From assembly GCA_001464715.1 (NCBI GenBank), contig LNDT01000012.1, positions 27,300 to 91,299 on the forward strand: a stretch of DNA of 64,000 nt, written 5' to 3'. This document shows positions 26,251 through 35,339 of this stretch, piece by piece. The stretch's first letter is position 1. Each line of letters starts with the position of its first letter. Source of the DNA: Bdellovibrionales bacterium Ga0074137 (lineage in GTDB: Bacteria > Bdellovibrionota > Bdellovibrionia > Bdellovibrionales > JAMPXM01). The position numbers and the translations under genes are program-made. Below the pieces are notes generated by a model. The model saw only the letters and a list, made by a program, of their open reading frames with translations. It was not told the DNA's origin and searched no databases.

Positions 26251-27162
26251 ATGAAGAAAAATCCATCGGCCAACTCGCACCCAATTTTCGGTCATCCCAA
26301 ACTTAGCTGGATGTCGGATGAAAACATAAGACCTTATGTTTTCGTGCGTCCCGAGAATCGAATTCCGACGCCGGGCCGAGTGCATTCATCTCTTGATTGG
26401 TTTCCTCACCAAGTTCTTTACAAAAATCCGCTCGAAATGGATCAAGTGAAGTTCGCAAACCGTATTTTGAATCTTGAAACCAAAGCTTTTGGTCCCAGCG
26501 GAATGGAAATGCCTCGCTGGGTGTTTTACGATTGCGCGATTGTTCCCGGATTTGTCGCAGGCTTTGCGGCAAGAACAAGCTCACTGAGTCGGGCCACGCG
26601 CGAAGCTTTGGGTGTCTCGGGCGATGCAGCCGCTTCGGAAGAAGAGTGGACGCCACTTTCTCTTTTCATCATTATTCCGACGATGTCGGACAAAGGTGAG
26701 TGGGTGGCTCACAATCTTTGCTCTGTGAATTCTATTTTGCCAAGCGAGCTTCAGTACTACGGCATTGGCTTTCTCTCGAAGGGCTTTGGCCTCTGGTATG
26801 CGAACGTTCAAAAAGTTTGCGGAATGACCCAGTGGACGTCGCCCGCAGTCCGCTTGCATGCTCATTACGGTGACTTTGAAGTCTTGACGGCATTCACTCC
26901 TGTCCACTCTTATGCCCACACGTTGACCTATCGGGTCCAAGTTGAGACCGAAAAGTGGATTAAATTTTTCACGAAAGATGGGCTTGAACCCATCACCTCA
27001 AAGTACAAGCCCGCAGGATTCACTGTTGAACCGACAGTTGAAAATTCACTGATCTCATTTCAAAGAAAGCTAGAAAAAGGTGGCGGACCTTTTTACCTCA
27101 GTGGCGCCGAGACGATGACGAAGCCAGTGGGGGAACCCCTGACAGTGTATTGTCCCCTCTAG
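26251..27162 (+). CDS. Hypothetical protein
   Basis: Not recognised. A cytoplasmic-looking 303-residue protein with no signal or membrane helix. It is rich in aromatic residues (YYGIGFLSKGFGLWYANVQ, WTSPAVRLHAHYGDFEVL), and ACT-like or binding-pocket folds are possible but cannot be shown. GAGG lies 4 nt before ATG. It is the third gene after fumC and the LOG gene in what looks like one operon. Confidence 0.75.
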   Translation: MKKNPSANSHPIFGHPKLSWMSDENIRPYVFVRPENRIPTPGRVHSSLDWFPHQVLYKNPLEMDQVKFANRILNLETKAFGPSGMEMPRWVFYDCAIVPGFVAGFAARTSSLSRATREALGVSGDAAASEEEWTPLSLFIIIPTMSDKGEWVAHNLCSVNSILPSELQYYGIGFLSKGFGLWYANVQKVCGMTQWTSPAVRLHAHYGDFEVLTAFTPVHSYAHTLTYRVQVETEKWIKFFTKDGLEPITSKYKPAGFTVEPTVENSLISFQRKLEKGGGPFYLSGAETMTKPVGEPLTVYCPL

Positions 27163-27285
27163 GAGAAATTTATCGGGTCGTACTGATCTTCGACAGTGTT
27201 CAGATAATTTGCGCAATCTTAGCGTTTCGATTTGTTATAGGAGTGTTATCTTCCTAGCTTCTTAGAACTTAGGAAGGTGAACATT

Positions 27286-27714
27286 ATGTCGCGATCGACC
27301 CGTCAAAATTCGGCCCGCTTAGCCACACGCTCGAGAGCTAAATTGCTTTTGAAAACCTCACCCAAGGCGGCGTCAAAAACGTCCGTTATGGGCTCTGCCG
27401 AAATGTCAGGCGATCGCGGCCTAACAGCTTTCGGTGAGCGCTTGGTCGCCACGCTTCAGTCCAAAGGAATGAGCGATAGCGAACTTGCGAAAGCTCTGGG
27501 CATCGCCCAGCCCAACATTCATACACTTAAGTACAAGACAGATCGCCCACGGCACAAAACGGTTTTAAAGATCGCCAAAGCCCTTGGAGTGTCTCCGGAC
27601 GTATTGTTGCCTCAGTCGCCCGCCTTTGGTGCGATGGCCGCAGCCGCTGAGGGGACTAAGGTCTACCTCTTGATCGAGACCAAGCAGGGTCGCCAGACGA
27701 TCCGCCTGGCTTAA
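27286..27714 (+). CDS. XRE-family helix-turn-helix regulator
   Basis: A Cro/XRE HTH sits at residues ~50-105: FGERLVATLQSKGMSDSELA, then KALGIAQPNIHTLKY and VLKIAKALGVSPDVLLP. About 45 basic Ser/Arg/Lys residues precede it and a short beta-rich tail (KVYLLIETKQGRQTIRL) follows. ATG 27286 has AGGAAGG upstream. It is a small DNA-binding regulator of unknown targets and stands alone between unknown genes. Confidence 0.85.
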   Translation: MSRSTRQNSARLATRSRAKLLLKTSPKAASKTSVMGSAEMSGDRGLTAFGERLVATLQSKGMSDSELAKALGIAQPNIHTLKYKTDRPRHKTVLKIAKALGVSPDVLLPQSPAFGAMAAAAEGTKVYLLIETKQGRQTIRLA

Positions 27715-27838
27715 TAGAGAGCTCAATAGGCACTTCGGAGGATTGCCTCCGACCGGCCTGCGTATTTCTGTATTTTAAGCGCCGCTCCACTCGATTGTCT
27801 CGTGACGTCGGGTGGCGCCAAACGTAAGATAGGCGTTC

Positions 27839-28417
27839 ATGTCTCAAATGACTCGATTGACCGAACTTCCCGCCGTAGCTCGCAGCATTTCGCTTGAGTG
27901 CACCTTTTGTGAGGCCGAGCGCTTTTTCAAAGTGCTCACGCATTTGAGCGCCGAGGCGGCAAAGCTTCGTTGCGAGGTCTGCGGACGTTCAAAAACATTT
28001 CGGTTGAGTGATGCGACAAATGGAGGCTCCATGGCGAAGGACAAGGCCGCAGGCAAAGTGAAATCTGAAGCAGCCGGTGGCGAAAAAGCCGTCAAAGAGA
28101 AAAAGCCGCGCAACACGGCGGGACTCCAGGCCGCGGCTGAAAAGCGACGACTGGCTTCGGCCGAGAAAAAAGCCGAGACGGCCGCGCGAAAAGACGCTGA
28201 CACCAAAGCGGATTACGTGAAGCAGTACGAAAGCCTCAAAAAACAAATCGGTGTCGGCAATGTTGTTCCTTACGGAATGAAGCAAAGTTTCGGTGTTGCG
28301 AACGCAGTTCAGCATCCGACATTTGGTCTTGGTTTCGTGACGATGGCGACAGCCGAAAAAATCGAAGTCGCTTTCGAGTCTGGCGTTCGAAGTCTTATTC
28401 ACAACCGAATCGGTTGA
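27839..28417 (+). CDS. Hypothetical protein: zinc-ribbon, Lys/Ala-rich linker and SH3-like C-terminus
   Basis: The N-terminus has two CxxC pairs (LECTFCEAE and LRCEVCGRS), a probable zinc ribbon. A basic Lys/Ala/Glu-rich segment (residues ~65-125) follows, and the last ~40 residues (VQHPTFGLGFVTMATAEKI, FESGVRSLIHNR) resemble a small SH3/KOW-like beta domain found at the ends of delta-type bacterial proteins. The layout suggests nucleic-acid binding, as inference. It is 7 nt upstream of the EEP gene and probably co-transcribed. Confidence 0.65.
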   Translation: MSQMTRLTELPAVARSISLECTFCEAERFFKVLTHLSAEAAKLRCEVCGRSKTFRLSDATNGGSMAKDKAAGKVKSEAAGGEKAVKEKKPRNTAGLQAAAEKRRLASAEKKAETAARKDADTKADYVKQYESLKKQIGVGNVVPYGMKQSFGVANAVQHPTFGLGFVTMATAEKIEVAFESGVRSLIHNRIG

Positions 28418-28424
28418 TAATTTC

Positions 28425-29474
28425 ATGGGTCTAAAAATCGCGACGTTCAACGTCTGGCATGGTCTCGCGGGCCGCGGCGTTGTGAACTTTCGCGAGTTCG
28501 AGACGGCTTCTGTCCGTGAAGAGCGCTTTAAGAGCGGCCTAGAATGCCTGCAGCAACTAGATCCCGACATTGTCTTATTTCAAGAGCTAAACCCTGTCTC
28601 TGCCCAGGGCCGCGAGATATCCCAAGTTCTTGGCGGCACCTTTCAGGGACGAGTTGATCAAAGTGGTTTGAAGTTTTTTTCGCGAGGATTTCCAAAAAAT
28701 CTCGCGACCGGGCTTGGCGTGTTGCTGCGAAATCGCGTGCAGCCGTCCGAGGCGGGCGAAAATGCATCGATGGGTTTCAGCGCCGTACCGCCCTTTGTTC
28801 GCGTGAGTGGCTCAGTGGGGTTTAGTGGCGAATCTTTGAGCTTTCATTTGGATGAGCAGCGCTACGCGCAGTTCAGTTCCATTCAGCATGAATCTTTGGG
28901 GCGTCTTCTTATTATCAACACCCATCTGCATCACGGATTTGAGAGATTTCCAGAGCTCATGAGGCTTCTTCACGAAGCCGTCGTCGATGGGCGAGTGGCA
29001 AGAATCGATTTTGATCGTCTCATGCCGGCTCTTGATCACGCCCGCGATCGTCGTTTGGCCGAAGTGGATCGAATTTTTGAAATCGTGCACGGCCTTCAAG
29101 GCGCTTACGACGGAATTCTTTTGGGTGGAGATTTAAATTCGACGCCCGAAGGGGCCGCGTACCGTTCCATCCTTGGCGAAGGGTATGTCGACCTTGCCGA
29201 AGGAAAGCCCGAGCCCACTTGGGATCCTGTTAAAAATCGAAAGAATCATCAGATCCAAGCTTCCCTCGGATTTGATTTCCCACTTCCAGATTTTGGAAAT
29301 CGCGCACTTGTGGACGTGTATCGTGCGTTTGATGCCAAGCCTCGTCGCATCGACTTTCTTTTTGGAAAAGGTTCGCTTTCAAAAAGTGCCGCGGTCGAAC
29401 GTTTCGGATTTCCGGATTCAAGCGATATTCAAGCGCCGTCCGATCACTTTGGTCTGATGGCGACTTTCAAGTGA
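28425..29474 (+). CDS. Endonuclease/exonuclease/phosphatase (EEP) family protein
   Basis: EEP fold: KIATFNVWHGL at the start, DIVLFQELNPV with the catalytic Glu, INTHLHHGF, ILLGGDLNSTPEG with the Asp-x-Asn metal site, and PSDHFGLMATF with the terminal catalytic Asp-His. Substrate (nucleic acid, inositol phosphate or sphingolipid) cannot be told. No signal peptide is seen, so it is cytoplasmic. The UvrD-type helicase starts 10 nt downstream, which suggests a nucleic-acid role. Confidence 0.88.
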   Translation: MGLKIATFNVWHGLAGRGVVNFREFETASVREERFKSGLECLQQLDPDIVLFQELNPVSAQGREISQVLGGTFQGRVDQSGLKFFSRGFPKNLATGLGVLLRNRVQPSEAGENASMGFSAVPPFVRVSGSVGFSGESLSFHLDEQRYAQFSSIQHESLGRLLIINTHLHHGFERFPELMRLLHEAVVDGRVARIDFDRLMPALDHARDRRLAEVDRIFEIVHGLQGAYDGILLGGDLNSTPEGAAYRSILGEGYVDLAEGKPEPTWDPVKNRKNHQIQASLGFDFPLPDFGNRALVDVYRAFDAKPRRIDFLFGKGSLSKSAAVERFGFPDSSDIQAPSDHFGLMATFK

Positions 29475-29484
29475 GTGGGCTAGC

Positions 29485-31617
29485 GTGAGCAAGTGGGTTA
29501 AGGGGCTAAATCCTGAACAAGCCGAAGCGGTTCGTCATACCGAAGGTCCACTTTTGATTCTTGCCGGCGCAGGATCGGGGAAGACGACCGTGCTCGTGTC
29601 GCGCACGGGACGGCTTCTTGATGAAGAGAAAGTGAAGCCAGCCCGAGTCTGCGTTTTGACGTTCACCAACAAAGCCGCGCGCGAACTTAAGCATCGTGTA
29701 ACAGCACGATTGGGCGCCGATGCCGGCGCCATTTGGACGGGCACATTTCACGGGTTTGGCCTTCAATGGATGCGAAAGAACCATAAAAAAATGGGTCTTC
29801 CGGCGGGCTTTGGTGTCATCGATGGATCCGACGCCGAAGGAATTGTGCGAGAGCTTCTAAAGGACATGAAGAACCAAGCCAAAGACGCTTTTCGCATCGA
29901 TCAGCTTATAGAGATGATGAACTCTTGGCGAGAGGACGCAGCGATCTTAGGAAAATCCCCTCAGAGCATGGGAAAAGATGATGGCGACGAGTACGAAGTC
30001 ATGGCGGCCGCACTTTTGCCAAAGTACTTAAGGAAGCTTGAGCTTTTGGGTGTGACGGATTTTTCGGATCTCTTGATCAAGCCACTTCTTGGCGTTCGCA
30101 ATGATGAAAAGCTTAAAAGCGAGCTCGCAGGAATGTTTGATTTCTTGATGGTCGATGAGTTTCAAGACACGAATGGTGCGCAGCTTGAGCTTGTTCGTGA
30201 AATTCAAAGCGAGACCGGAAACATTGCTGTCGTCGGCGATGATGATCAATCGATCTATGGATGGCGGGGCGCGCGTGTCGCCAATATTCTTGAATTCCCA
30301 AAAGAATTTAAAGGGGCCCGAGTTGTTCGGTTAGAGAGAAACTACCGTTCAAGTCCAGCCATCTTAGAACTCGCCAACAGCATTATTTCCAACAACAGCG
30401 AACGCCACGGAAAAGTTTTGCGGTCGAACCCAGATGCTGAGTTGGGCGATCGTCCCGAATTTTTCTCCTATGAAAATGAAGAGATTGAAGTCGCACAAAC
30501 TGTCGCTCGCATTCGTGAATTTGTTGAAATGGGAATCAAACCTCGCGAAGTCGCAATTCTTTATCGGTCGAACGGGCAGGGTGGACTTTTGGAAGCCGAG
30601 CTTCGGCGCGAGCAAGTTCCTTACGCGATCACAGGCGGCACTGCGTTTTTTGACCGAAAGGAAGTCAAAGATGTTTTGGCCTACCTTCGATCATCGATCT
30701 CTCCCAATGAAGTCGCGTTTCGAAGGATCGTCGCAACACCGCCGCGAGGTATTGGCGATACTTCGATTGATCGACTGGCTGTTTGGGCCGAGGAAAAAGG
30801 CATTCGATTCCATGTGGCGGCAAGAAAGTGGCAACAGGCGGGGCTTCCGGACCGAACCGGCTCGGCCTTTGATTCTTTGTTTGAAACGTTGGATGAGCTT
30901 CCAACCTATCTCTTAACGCCTGATCCTTCGATTGAAGGGGATTCGCCGGGTCGCCGTCTCTTAAGGAAGCTTGATGAAATTAAGTATCGAGAGCACATTC
31001 GTTCGCTTCACAAAGAGGGTGACGCTTTTGAAAAGCGCTGGATGGCGATCGATGTTTTGGCGAGGGTTCTTGATTCTTATTTGTCGCGTGTTGAAGGAAA
31101 GCCGGACGTCAAAGATCTTGCGAGATTCATCGATGCCATGGAGCTTCGCGATGCAGATCAAGAAGAGCAGGCCGATGCCGATAAAAAAATTCAGCTTCTG
31201 ACACTTCACGCCTGTAAGGGGCTTGAGTTCGATGCTGTTTGTTTGATTGGCTGTGAAGAGGATCTGCTTCCGCATCGAACACTTGGCGAAGACGTGTCCG
31301 AGGAACGACGACTGTTTTATGTCGGCGTCACGCGCGCGAGAAAACATTTGGTGCTATCTCGGGCGAAGATTCGTCGCAGGTTCGGGCGTCTTGCGCCCGT
31401 ATCGATCTCACGATTCATTCAAGAAGTGCCAGAAAATCTATTTCGCCGCTATGAAGAAGGGGTTCGGCCCTTGGCTAAGGCCGAGCGCGCGAACCGATTG
31501 GGTGATATGTTTGCAAAACTCGATGCGCGTGTTCAAAAGCTCGCTGTTGAACAAGAGGTCGAAAAAGTCGCCGAGAAAAAGGGCTCCGTTTTTCATAAAT
31601 CGGTGAAGCCCCGCTAA
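29485..31617 (+). CDS. UvrD/Rep/PcrA-family DNA helicase
   Basis: Superfamily 1 helicase with all motifs: LILAGAGSGKTTVLVSRTGR (Walker A), MVDEFQDTNGAQL (Walker B), VVGDDDQSIYGWRGARV, RLERNYRSSPAILELA, LLTLHACKGLEFDAVCLIGC and EERRLFYVGVTRARKHLVLS. GTG start at 29485. At 710 residues it is near PcrA/UvrD length. It unwinds DNA 3'-5' in repair or restart of forks. The final ~80 residues are basic and divergent. It follows the EEP gene closely. Confidence 0.95.
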   Translation: MSKWVKGLNPEQAEAVRHTEGPLLILAGAGSGKTTVLVSRTGRLLDEEKVKPARVCVLTFTNKAARELKHRVTARLGADAGAIWTGTFHGFGLQWMRKNHKKMGLPAGFGVIDGSDAEGIVRELLKDMKNQAKDAFRIDQLIEMMNSWREDAAILGKSPQSMGKDDGDEYEVMAAALLPKYLRKLELLGVTDFSDLLIKPLLGVRNDEKLKSELAGMFDFLMVDEFQDTNGAQLELVREIQSETGNIAVVGDDDQSIYGWRGARVANILEFPKEFKGARVVRLERNYRSSPAILELANSIISNNSERHGKVLRSNPDAELGDRPEFFSYENEEIEVAQTVARIREFVEMGIKPREVAILYRSNGQGGLLEAELRREQVPYAITGGTAFFDRKEVKDVLAYLRSSISPNEVAFRRIVATPPRGIGDTSIDRLAVWAEEKGIRFHVAARKWQQAGLPDRTGSAFDSLFETLDELPTYLLTPDPSIEGDSPGRRLLRKLDEIKYREHIRSLHKEGDAFEKRWMAIDVLARVLDSYLSRVEGKPDVKDLARFIDAMELRDADQEEQADADKKIQLLTLHACKGLEFDAVCLIGCEEDLLPHRTLGEDVSEERRLFYVGVTRARKHLVLSRAKIRRRFGRLAPVSISRFIQEVPENLFRRYEEGVRPLAKAERANRLGDMFAKLDARVQKLAVEQEVEKVAEKKGSVFHKSVKPR

Positions 31618-31641
31618 TTCTTTAAAAAAATCAGACCCGTT

Positions 31642-32631
31642 TTACTCTTCGACAGCCGAATCTGCTCCGAAACTCAGGTCGCCCGAAACCGACTGAAACT
31701 TAATTTTGGCAGTGCCATTTCCAATTTTGAAGATCTCATTCTTTTTTGCGGATCGAGGTTCAGTTGTGTGACGTGTGTCAACGCTGAGGCCTCCGGAGGT
31801 CGTGATGAATTCGACCGTAGCATCGATTGAGTCTTGAGCGTCTATATTGAAGTCGCCGGAAATTGAATTGCCATCGATCTCAAGCACGCGGTCCAAACTT
31901 GAGAGCCGAACGTCGCCAGAAACGCTGTTGAATCTAAGGCGGTCGAAACGCCCAGGACTTAAAATGTCGCCACTGACAGTTTCCACAATGAGATTTTGAA
32001 TGCGAGCCAGCGGGTTTTCCTGGGAATCAATTTCTAGATCACCGGACGTCGACTGAAACTTGAAATCGGTAAGGACCGTCGCAACTCTGGTATCTCCAGA
32101 AACAGTGCGCGCGATGGCGGTCTTGATGCCTGCCGGTACTTTGATGACAAGCGTGTTTCGTTTCTTAGTTTCGTCTTCATTGTTTCCGAAGTCGAGATTG
32201 ATCCAGGTTTGGCGTGACGTGAGACTTTTTGGTTCTTCCTGAGTCATGATTCTCAAAACCCCAGCGCGGCTGTCGTCCACCTGAACAGGATTTTTCGGAT
32301 CCAAACGACTCGATGAAACATCGATTTCGATTAAATCGCCTTCGCTGGGCACGAATTCAATATCGATGGCCGTCGTTTCGATGTCTAAGTTCTCGATCCG
32401 ACCACTGAGTGGATGGACGAGGTTGAACGTTTGGCGAAATACGGTGCTCGGACCGTCGCCAAAACCACCGCCGTCCTCATATTGCCCGGTGGCTACCGCG
32501 TAGTGGCGTCCCAGCGACTCTGGGAAGCTGTAGGACTTTGATTGCTCAAGCGGTCTCGCCGAAAGGTAAGAGCCGGCGTAGAAAACCAAACTAAGAGTTG
32601 CGAAAAAAGCACCGATTTTTAGTAGACGCAT
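31642..32631 (-). CDS. DUF4097-family envelope protein
   Basis: Signal-like N-terminus (LLKIGAFFATLSLVFYAGSYL) then ~280 residues of regular beta pattern with repeated (S/T)GD and VSGD motifs such as FQSTSGDLEIDS, VETVSGDILSPG and FNSVSGDVRLSS. These stacked strands typify DUF4097 beta-solenoid proteins. It follows the HAAS/DUF1700 gene by 10 nt and PadR above that. In other phyla this trio senses envelope stress; the role here is inferred. Confidence 0.88.
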   Translation of the reverse strand: MRLLKIGAFFATLSLVFYAGSYLSARPLEQSKSYSFPESLGRHYAVATGQYEDGGGFGDGPSTVFRQTFNLVHPLSGRIENLDIETTAIDIEFVPSEGDLIEIDVSSSRLDPKNPVQVDDSRAGVLRIMTQEEPKSLTSRQTWINLDFGNNEDETKKRNTLVIKVPAGIKTAIARTVSGDTRVATVLTDFKFQSTSGDLEIDSQENPLARIQNLIVETVSGDILSPGRFDRLRFNSVSGDVRLSSLDRVLEIDGNSISGDFNIDAQDSIDATVEFITTSGGLSVDTRHTTEPRSAKKNEIFKIGNGTAKIKFQSVSGDLSFGADSAVEE

Positions 32632-32641
32632 TTGTTACTCC

Positions 32642-33259
32642 TTACGACTTTCGTTCTGCGATGAGATCAAGGTTCCAGCGAAGATAGCGAACTGAGATTT
32701 GAGCGACAAATGATGTGATCCAGGTCATTAGGACCAGGAAAGCAAGGCTCATCATTGAGATCGATAGGCCAAGCAGTGTGGCCGAAAGATGCGCCCATCC
32801 GGAAGCTCCGAGGCCAGTCAGTTCGCTGGCGATAATAAAGAAACTGCCGAACCCTCCAAGAAGCATCGCGGCTCCGATCACCCATCCGGCAAAGAGGCAG
32901 CCCAGGAGTCCTAAGAAGGGCCCCAGAACGAAAATCAAGTTGAAGGGCGCCAACGTCACGATAGCGAAGAACGCCCGAAGAGCCGCGTTCACTTGGGTGC
33001 CGGTGGAGGACGGCTTTTGAAACGTACTTTCGCTGGCAGCGACGCGGGACTCTGCGATCAAAGTCTTTGCGAGCTGCTTTGGTTCGCCCAACGATCCAAT
33101 GACATCAGCTTCCGTACGGCCTGAAAGAAGAGCTTCTCGAAAAAACTCATCTTGATCGCGCAAAATATCTGCGCGTTCCGATTCAGGGAGGCGTTCGAGA
33201 TGACGGGCGAGCTCATTGATGTACTCGGACTGAGACTTGAGATTGGATGACCACGACAC
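32642..33259 (-). CDS. HAAS/DUF1700-domain membrane protein
   Basis: N-terminal ~60 residues (YINELARHLERLPESERADI, then DQDEFFREALLSGRTEADVIGSLGEPKQLA) match the cytoplasmic HAAS domain of DUF1700 proteins. Four membrane helices follow. These proteins partner with PadR regulators and DUF4097 proteins. The start lies 3 nt after the padR stop. It probably transmits an envelope signal to PadR. Confidence 0.88.
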   Translation of the reverse strand: MSWSSNLKSQSEYINELARHLERLPESERADILRDQDEFFREALLSGRTEADVIGSLGEPKQLAKTLIAESRVAASESTFQKPSSTGTQVNAALRAFFAIVTLAPFNLIFVLGPFLGLLGCLFAGWVIGAAMLLGGFGSFFIIASELTGLGASGWAHLSATLLGLSISMMSLAFLVLMTWITSFVAQISVRYLRWNLDLIAERKS

Positions 33260-33262
33260 GGT

Positions 33263-33589
33263 TTAGACTCCTCGACGCTTTGGTGAGTTGATGATGGTAT
33301 CGACGCTGCTGGTGAAACTTGTCCATTCTTGAATCAGACTTTGAGTGAACGTGCGACCGCTTTTGGTCATGCGGTAGTACTTTCTTGGGGGGCCCTCGCT
33401 GGACTCTTTCAAGTAGGTTTCAAAGTGTCCTTCTTGCGTAAGTCTGCGAAGAATCGGGTAGATCGTACCCTCGGAAATTGGAATCTGGGTCGAGATGGCG
33501 TTCACCAGCTCGTAGCCATAGAAATCCTGTTTGGCCACAAGGGCCAAGACACACATTTCGACAACACCTTTATGAAATTGAGTATTCAC
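33263..33589 (-). CDS. PadR-family transcriptional regulator
   Basis: A small PadR winged-helix repressor: FHKGVVEMCVLALVAKQDFY, GYELVNAISTQIPISEGTIY, PILRRLTQEGHFETYL and RKYYRMTKSGRTF. GTG 33589 gives the canonical MNTQFHKG start; GAGG lies 8 nt upstream, with ATG 33607 as alternative. It heads the padR-HAAS-DUF4097 operon, and a GTAC-rich inverted repeat at 33612-33642 upstream is a candidate auto-operator. Confidence 0.92.
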   Translation of the reverse strand: MNTQFHKGVVEMCVLALVAKQDFYGYELVNAISTQIPISEGTIYPILRRLTQEGHFETYLKESSEGPPRKYYRMTKSGRTFTQSLIQEWTSFTSSVDTIINSPKRRGV

Positions 33590-33611
33590 GTTCCCTGCCT
33601 CTTTCATACGT

Positions 33612-33642
33612 GTACCAAACAGTACTGTGTGAAGCAAGGTAC
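33612..33642 (-). promoter_or_regulatory. Candidate PadR operator
   Basis: Upstream of padR there are three GTAC cores (33612, 33622, 33639). An outer inverted repeat GTACC (33612-33616) / GGTAC (33638-33642) surrounds a perfect palindrome ACAGTACTGT (33619-33628). PadR repressors bind palindromes near their own start, so this is a plausible operator; no consensus for this clade is known to me. Confidence 0.4.
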
Positions 33643-33714
33643 TATGTGAAAAAGATTAGCACTGTGCAGCAAACGATCAGGTTCCTGGGAGCCTCGGGGA
33701 CGGGCCGAATGTCG

Positions 33715-35109
33715 CTAGAATTTTCGGTCGACGGGTACGGACAGATCGCCGCCTAAGAAGACATTGAAGACGTCGAGAACGCGAAGCGGGTCCAGCGGAT
33801 AGTCGGCCAAAGTGCGCGGCCTCTCAAGCGGTTCTCGTCCCTCGGTTACTTTTCGGATTTCCAAGTGAAGATGGGGATGGATTTTTTCACCGGTCGAGGA
33901 TGATCCAGTCTTTCCAGTTTGCCCGATCAGTTCGCCGCGCTGAATGATGTCGCCGGGCTTAAATGCTTTTTCAAACTTGTTCAGATGAGCATAGAGCGAA
34001 ATGTATTTTTCTCCCGTGGGAAGCTGATGTTCGATGGCAATCGCGCGCCCCCAACCATTGTGGATTTTAGCGGAATGAATTCGCCCCATGGCCACGGAAC
34101 GCACGGGAGTTCCAATGGGCGCCGTCAGATCAAGTCCGAAATGTTTGCCGCCGCAGCCGCACGATTTGTAGCCTCTCGAAATGAAGGTTCGGTCAATCGG
34201 CCAAGCCAGATTCCCATCTCGTATTTGTTGGACCAGATCGCCATTCTTTTTAAAGCCAGAAAGTGCGTCGATGAAAACGCGCGGATCTGTTTCATTCGAA
34301 TCAAATAGACTTGCGTTGACGCAAAATCGGCCGGCCAAAGTCGTTTCACAACCGACCACCCAAGCCTCTGCGCTTCCGATCACGGGCAGGTGGCGACTCT
34401 GTCTGTTGTCATCGTTCAGAAATCGTTCGACGAGTTCGCCTGCAAAGACTCCAAACTGTTCGTCAGCAGTCGTAATGAGCTCCACCATCGCCGATTTTTT
34501 GTAGAGCGCACGAAGCTCGGCCGGGTTGATGCTTTGAAAACTTGAGGTCAAAATGACGCCGCGTTGAATCTTACCAAGTCGCAAAGCGAACACGCCGACT
34601 CGAAGCCCGCCTGGGTTGAATGTTGCCGGTGTTTCCAGACCCGAGTTCGACATTAGATGTTCGATCGGAAATATTCTGAAATTTTCAGTCTGCGTCCACT
34701 TTCGCGAAGTGGCCTCAGTGTAGACAGCTTTTATGGTTTTCGCCAAAACGGCGTCGTTGGCAATGCCTTCAAGATCATCGAGACTTTGCTGTGCGAGAAG
34801 CTCGTCGCTCGCCGACCACGCCGCTGACTTTTCTCGCAAGTTCTGAAGTGGAGTTTCGAACTGATCCCACGCGATGGGGGTACTTGTCGAATTCGGTGCC
34901 GCGGAAGTTTTTGGAATTTTGCCGTTAGCTTTTTTAGATGCGCTTTTGACCGCGGTTGTCTTCGAAACCGTGGTTTTTGCTTGAGCCTGAGGTTTCGTCA
35001 CCATGCTGCTTCGCGGAGCTGCATGCGCTGATATAGACGCGACAAATATCGCTGCTACCGGAGACAGGCGGAGTACCGAAGTCATCATAGACATCATTAG
35101 TTTCGTCAT
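33715..35109 (-). CDS. Secreted M23 peptidase (LytM-type)
   Basis: The 464-residue protein has a signal peptide (SVLRLSPVAAIFVASISAHA), a Lys/Thr/Ser-rich linker, ~250 residues of unknown domain, then an M23 peptidase domain. GGKHFGLDLTAPIGTPVRSV carries the first His and Asp ligands and HPHLHLEIRK the terminal His. M23 enzymes cut peptidoglycan cross-bridges or act as division activators. ATG 35109 has GGAG ~10 nt upstream; an earlier start would place a basic leader before the signal. It lies 126 nt upstream of padR, probably a separate unit. Confidence 0.88.
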   Translation of the reverse strand: MTKLMMSMMTSVLRLSPVAAIFVASISAHAAPRSSMVTKPQAQAKTTVSKTTAVKSASKKANGKIPKTSAAPNSTSTPIAWDQFETPLQNLREKSAAWSASDELLAQQSLDDLEGIANDAVLAKTIKAVYTEATSRKWTQTENFRIFPIEHLMSNSGLETPATFNPGGLRVGVFALRLGKIQRGVILTSSFQSINPAELRALYKKSAMVELITTADEQFGVFAGELVERFLNDDNRQSRHLPVIGSAEAWVVGCETTLAGRFCVNASLFDSNETDPRVFIDALSGFKKNGDLVQQIRDGNLAWPIDRTFISRGYKSCGCGGKHFGLDLTAPIGTPVRSVAMGRIHSAKIHNGWGRAIAIEHQLPTGEKYISLYAHLNKFEKAFKPGDIIQRGELIGQTGKTGSSSTGEKIHPHLHLEIRKVTEGREPLERPRTLADYPLDPLRVLDVFNVFLGGDLSVPVDRKF

Positions 35110-35339
35110 CAGAAATGAACTCCTTTTCCAAAACGGCTTCTCGACCTTGACCGATGGACGAGAGGGAGCAATCTCCAGACCCAATTAAACCACCGCCTGA
35201 GTGCAGTAGTTTCATCTTGAGACGCCCGAAGTGCCGAAGAACGTCACCGTGGCCACTCTGTGCGGCCTGCTGCGGGAACCCGCCGCGCGAGCAAAAGCTA
35301 CGTCATTGGATCAAAAATCGCGACTTCCTTCTTCGCGAC

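Noticed and set aside
27736..27751. CGGAGG/CCTCCG hairpin after the XRE gene as a terminator
   Set aside because: The stem is short and not followed by a T run, so a terminator is not supported.
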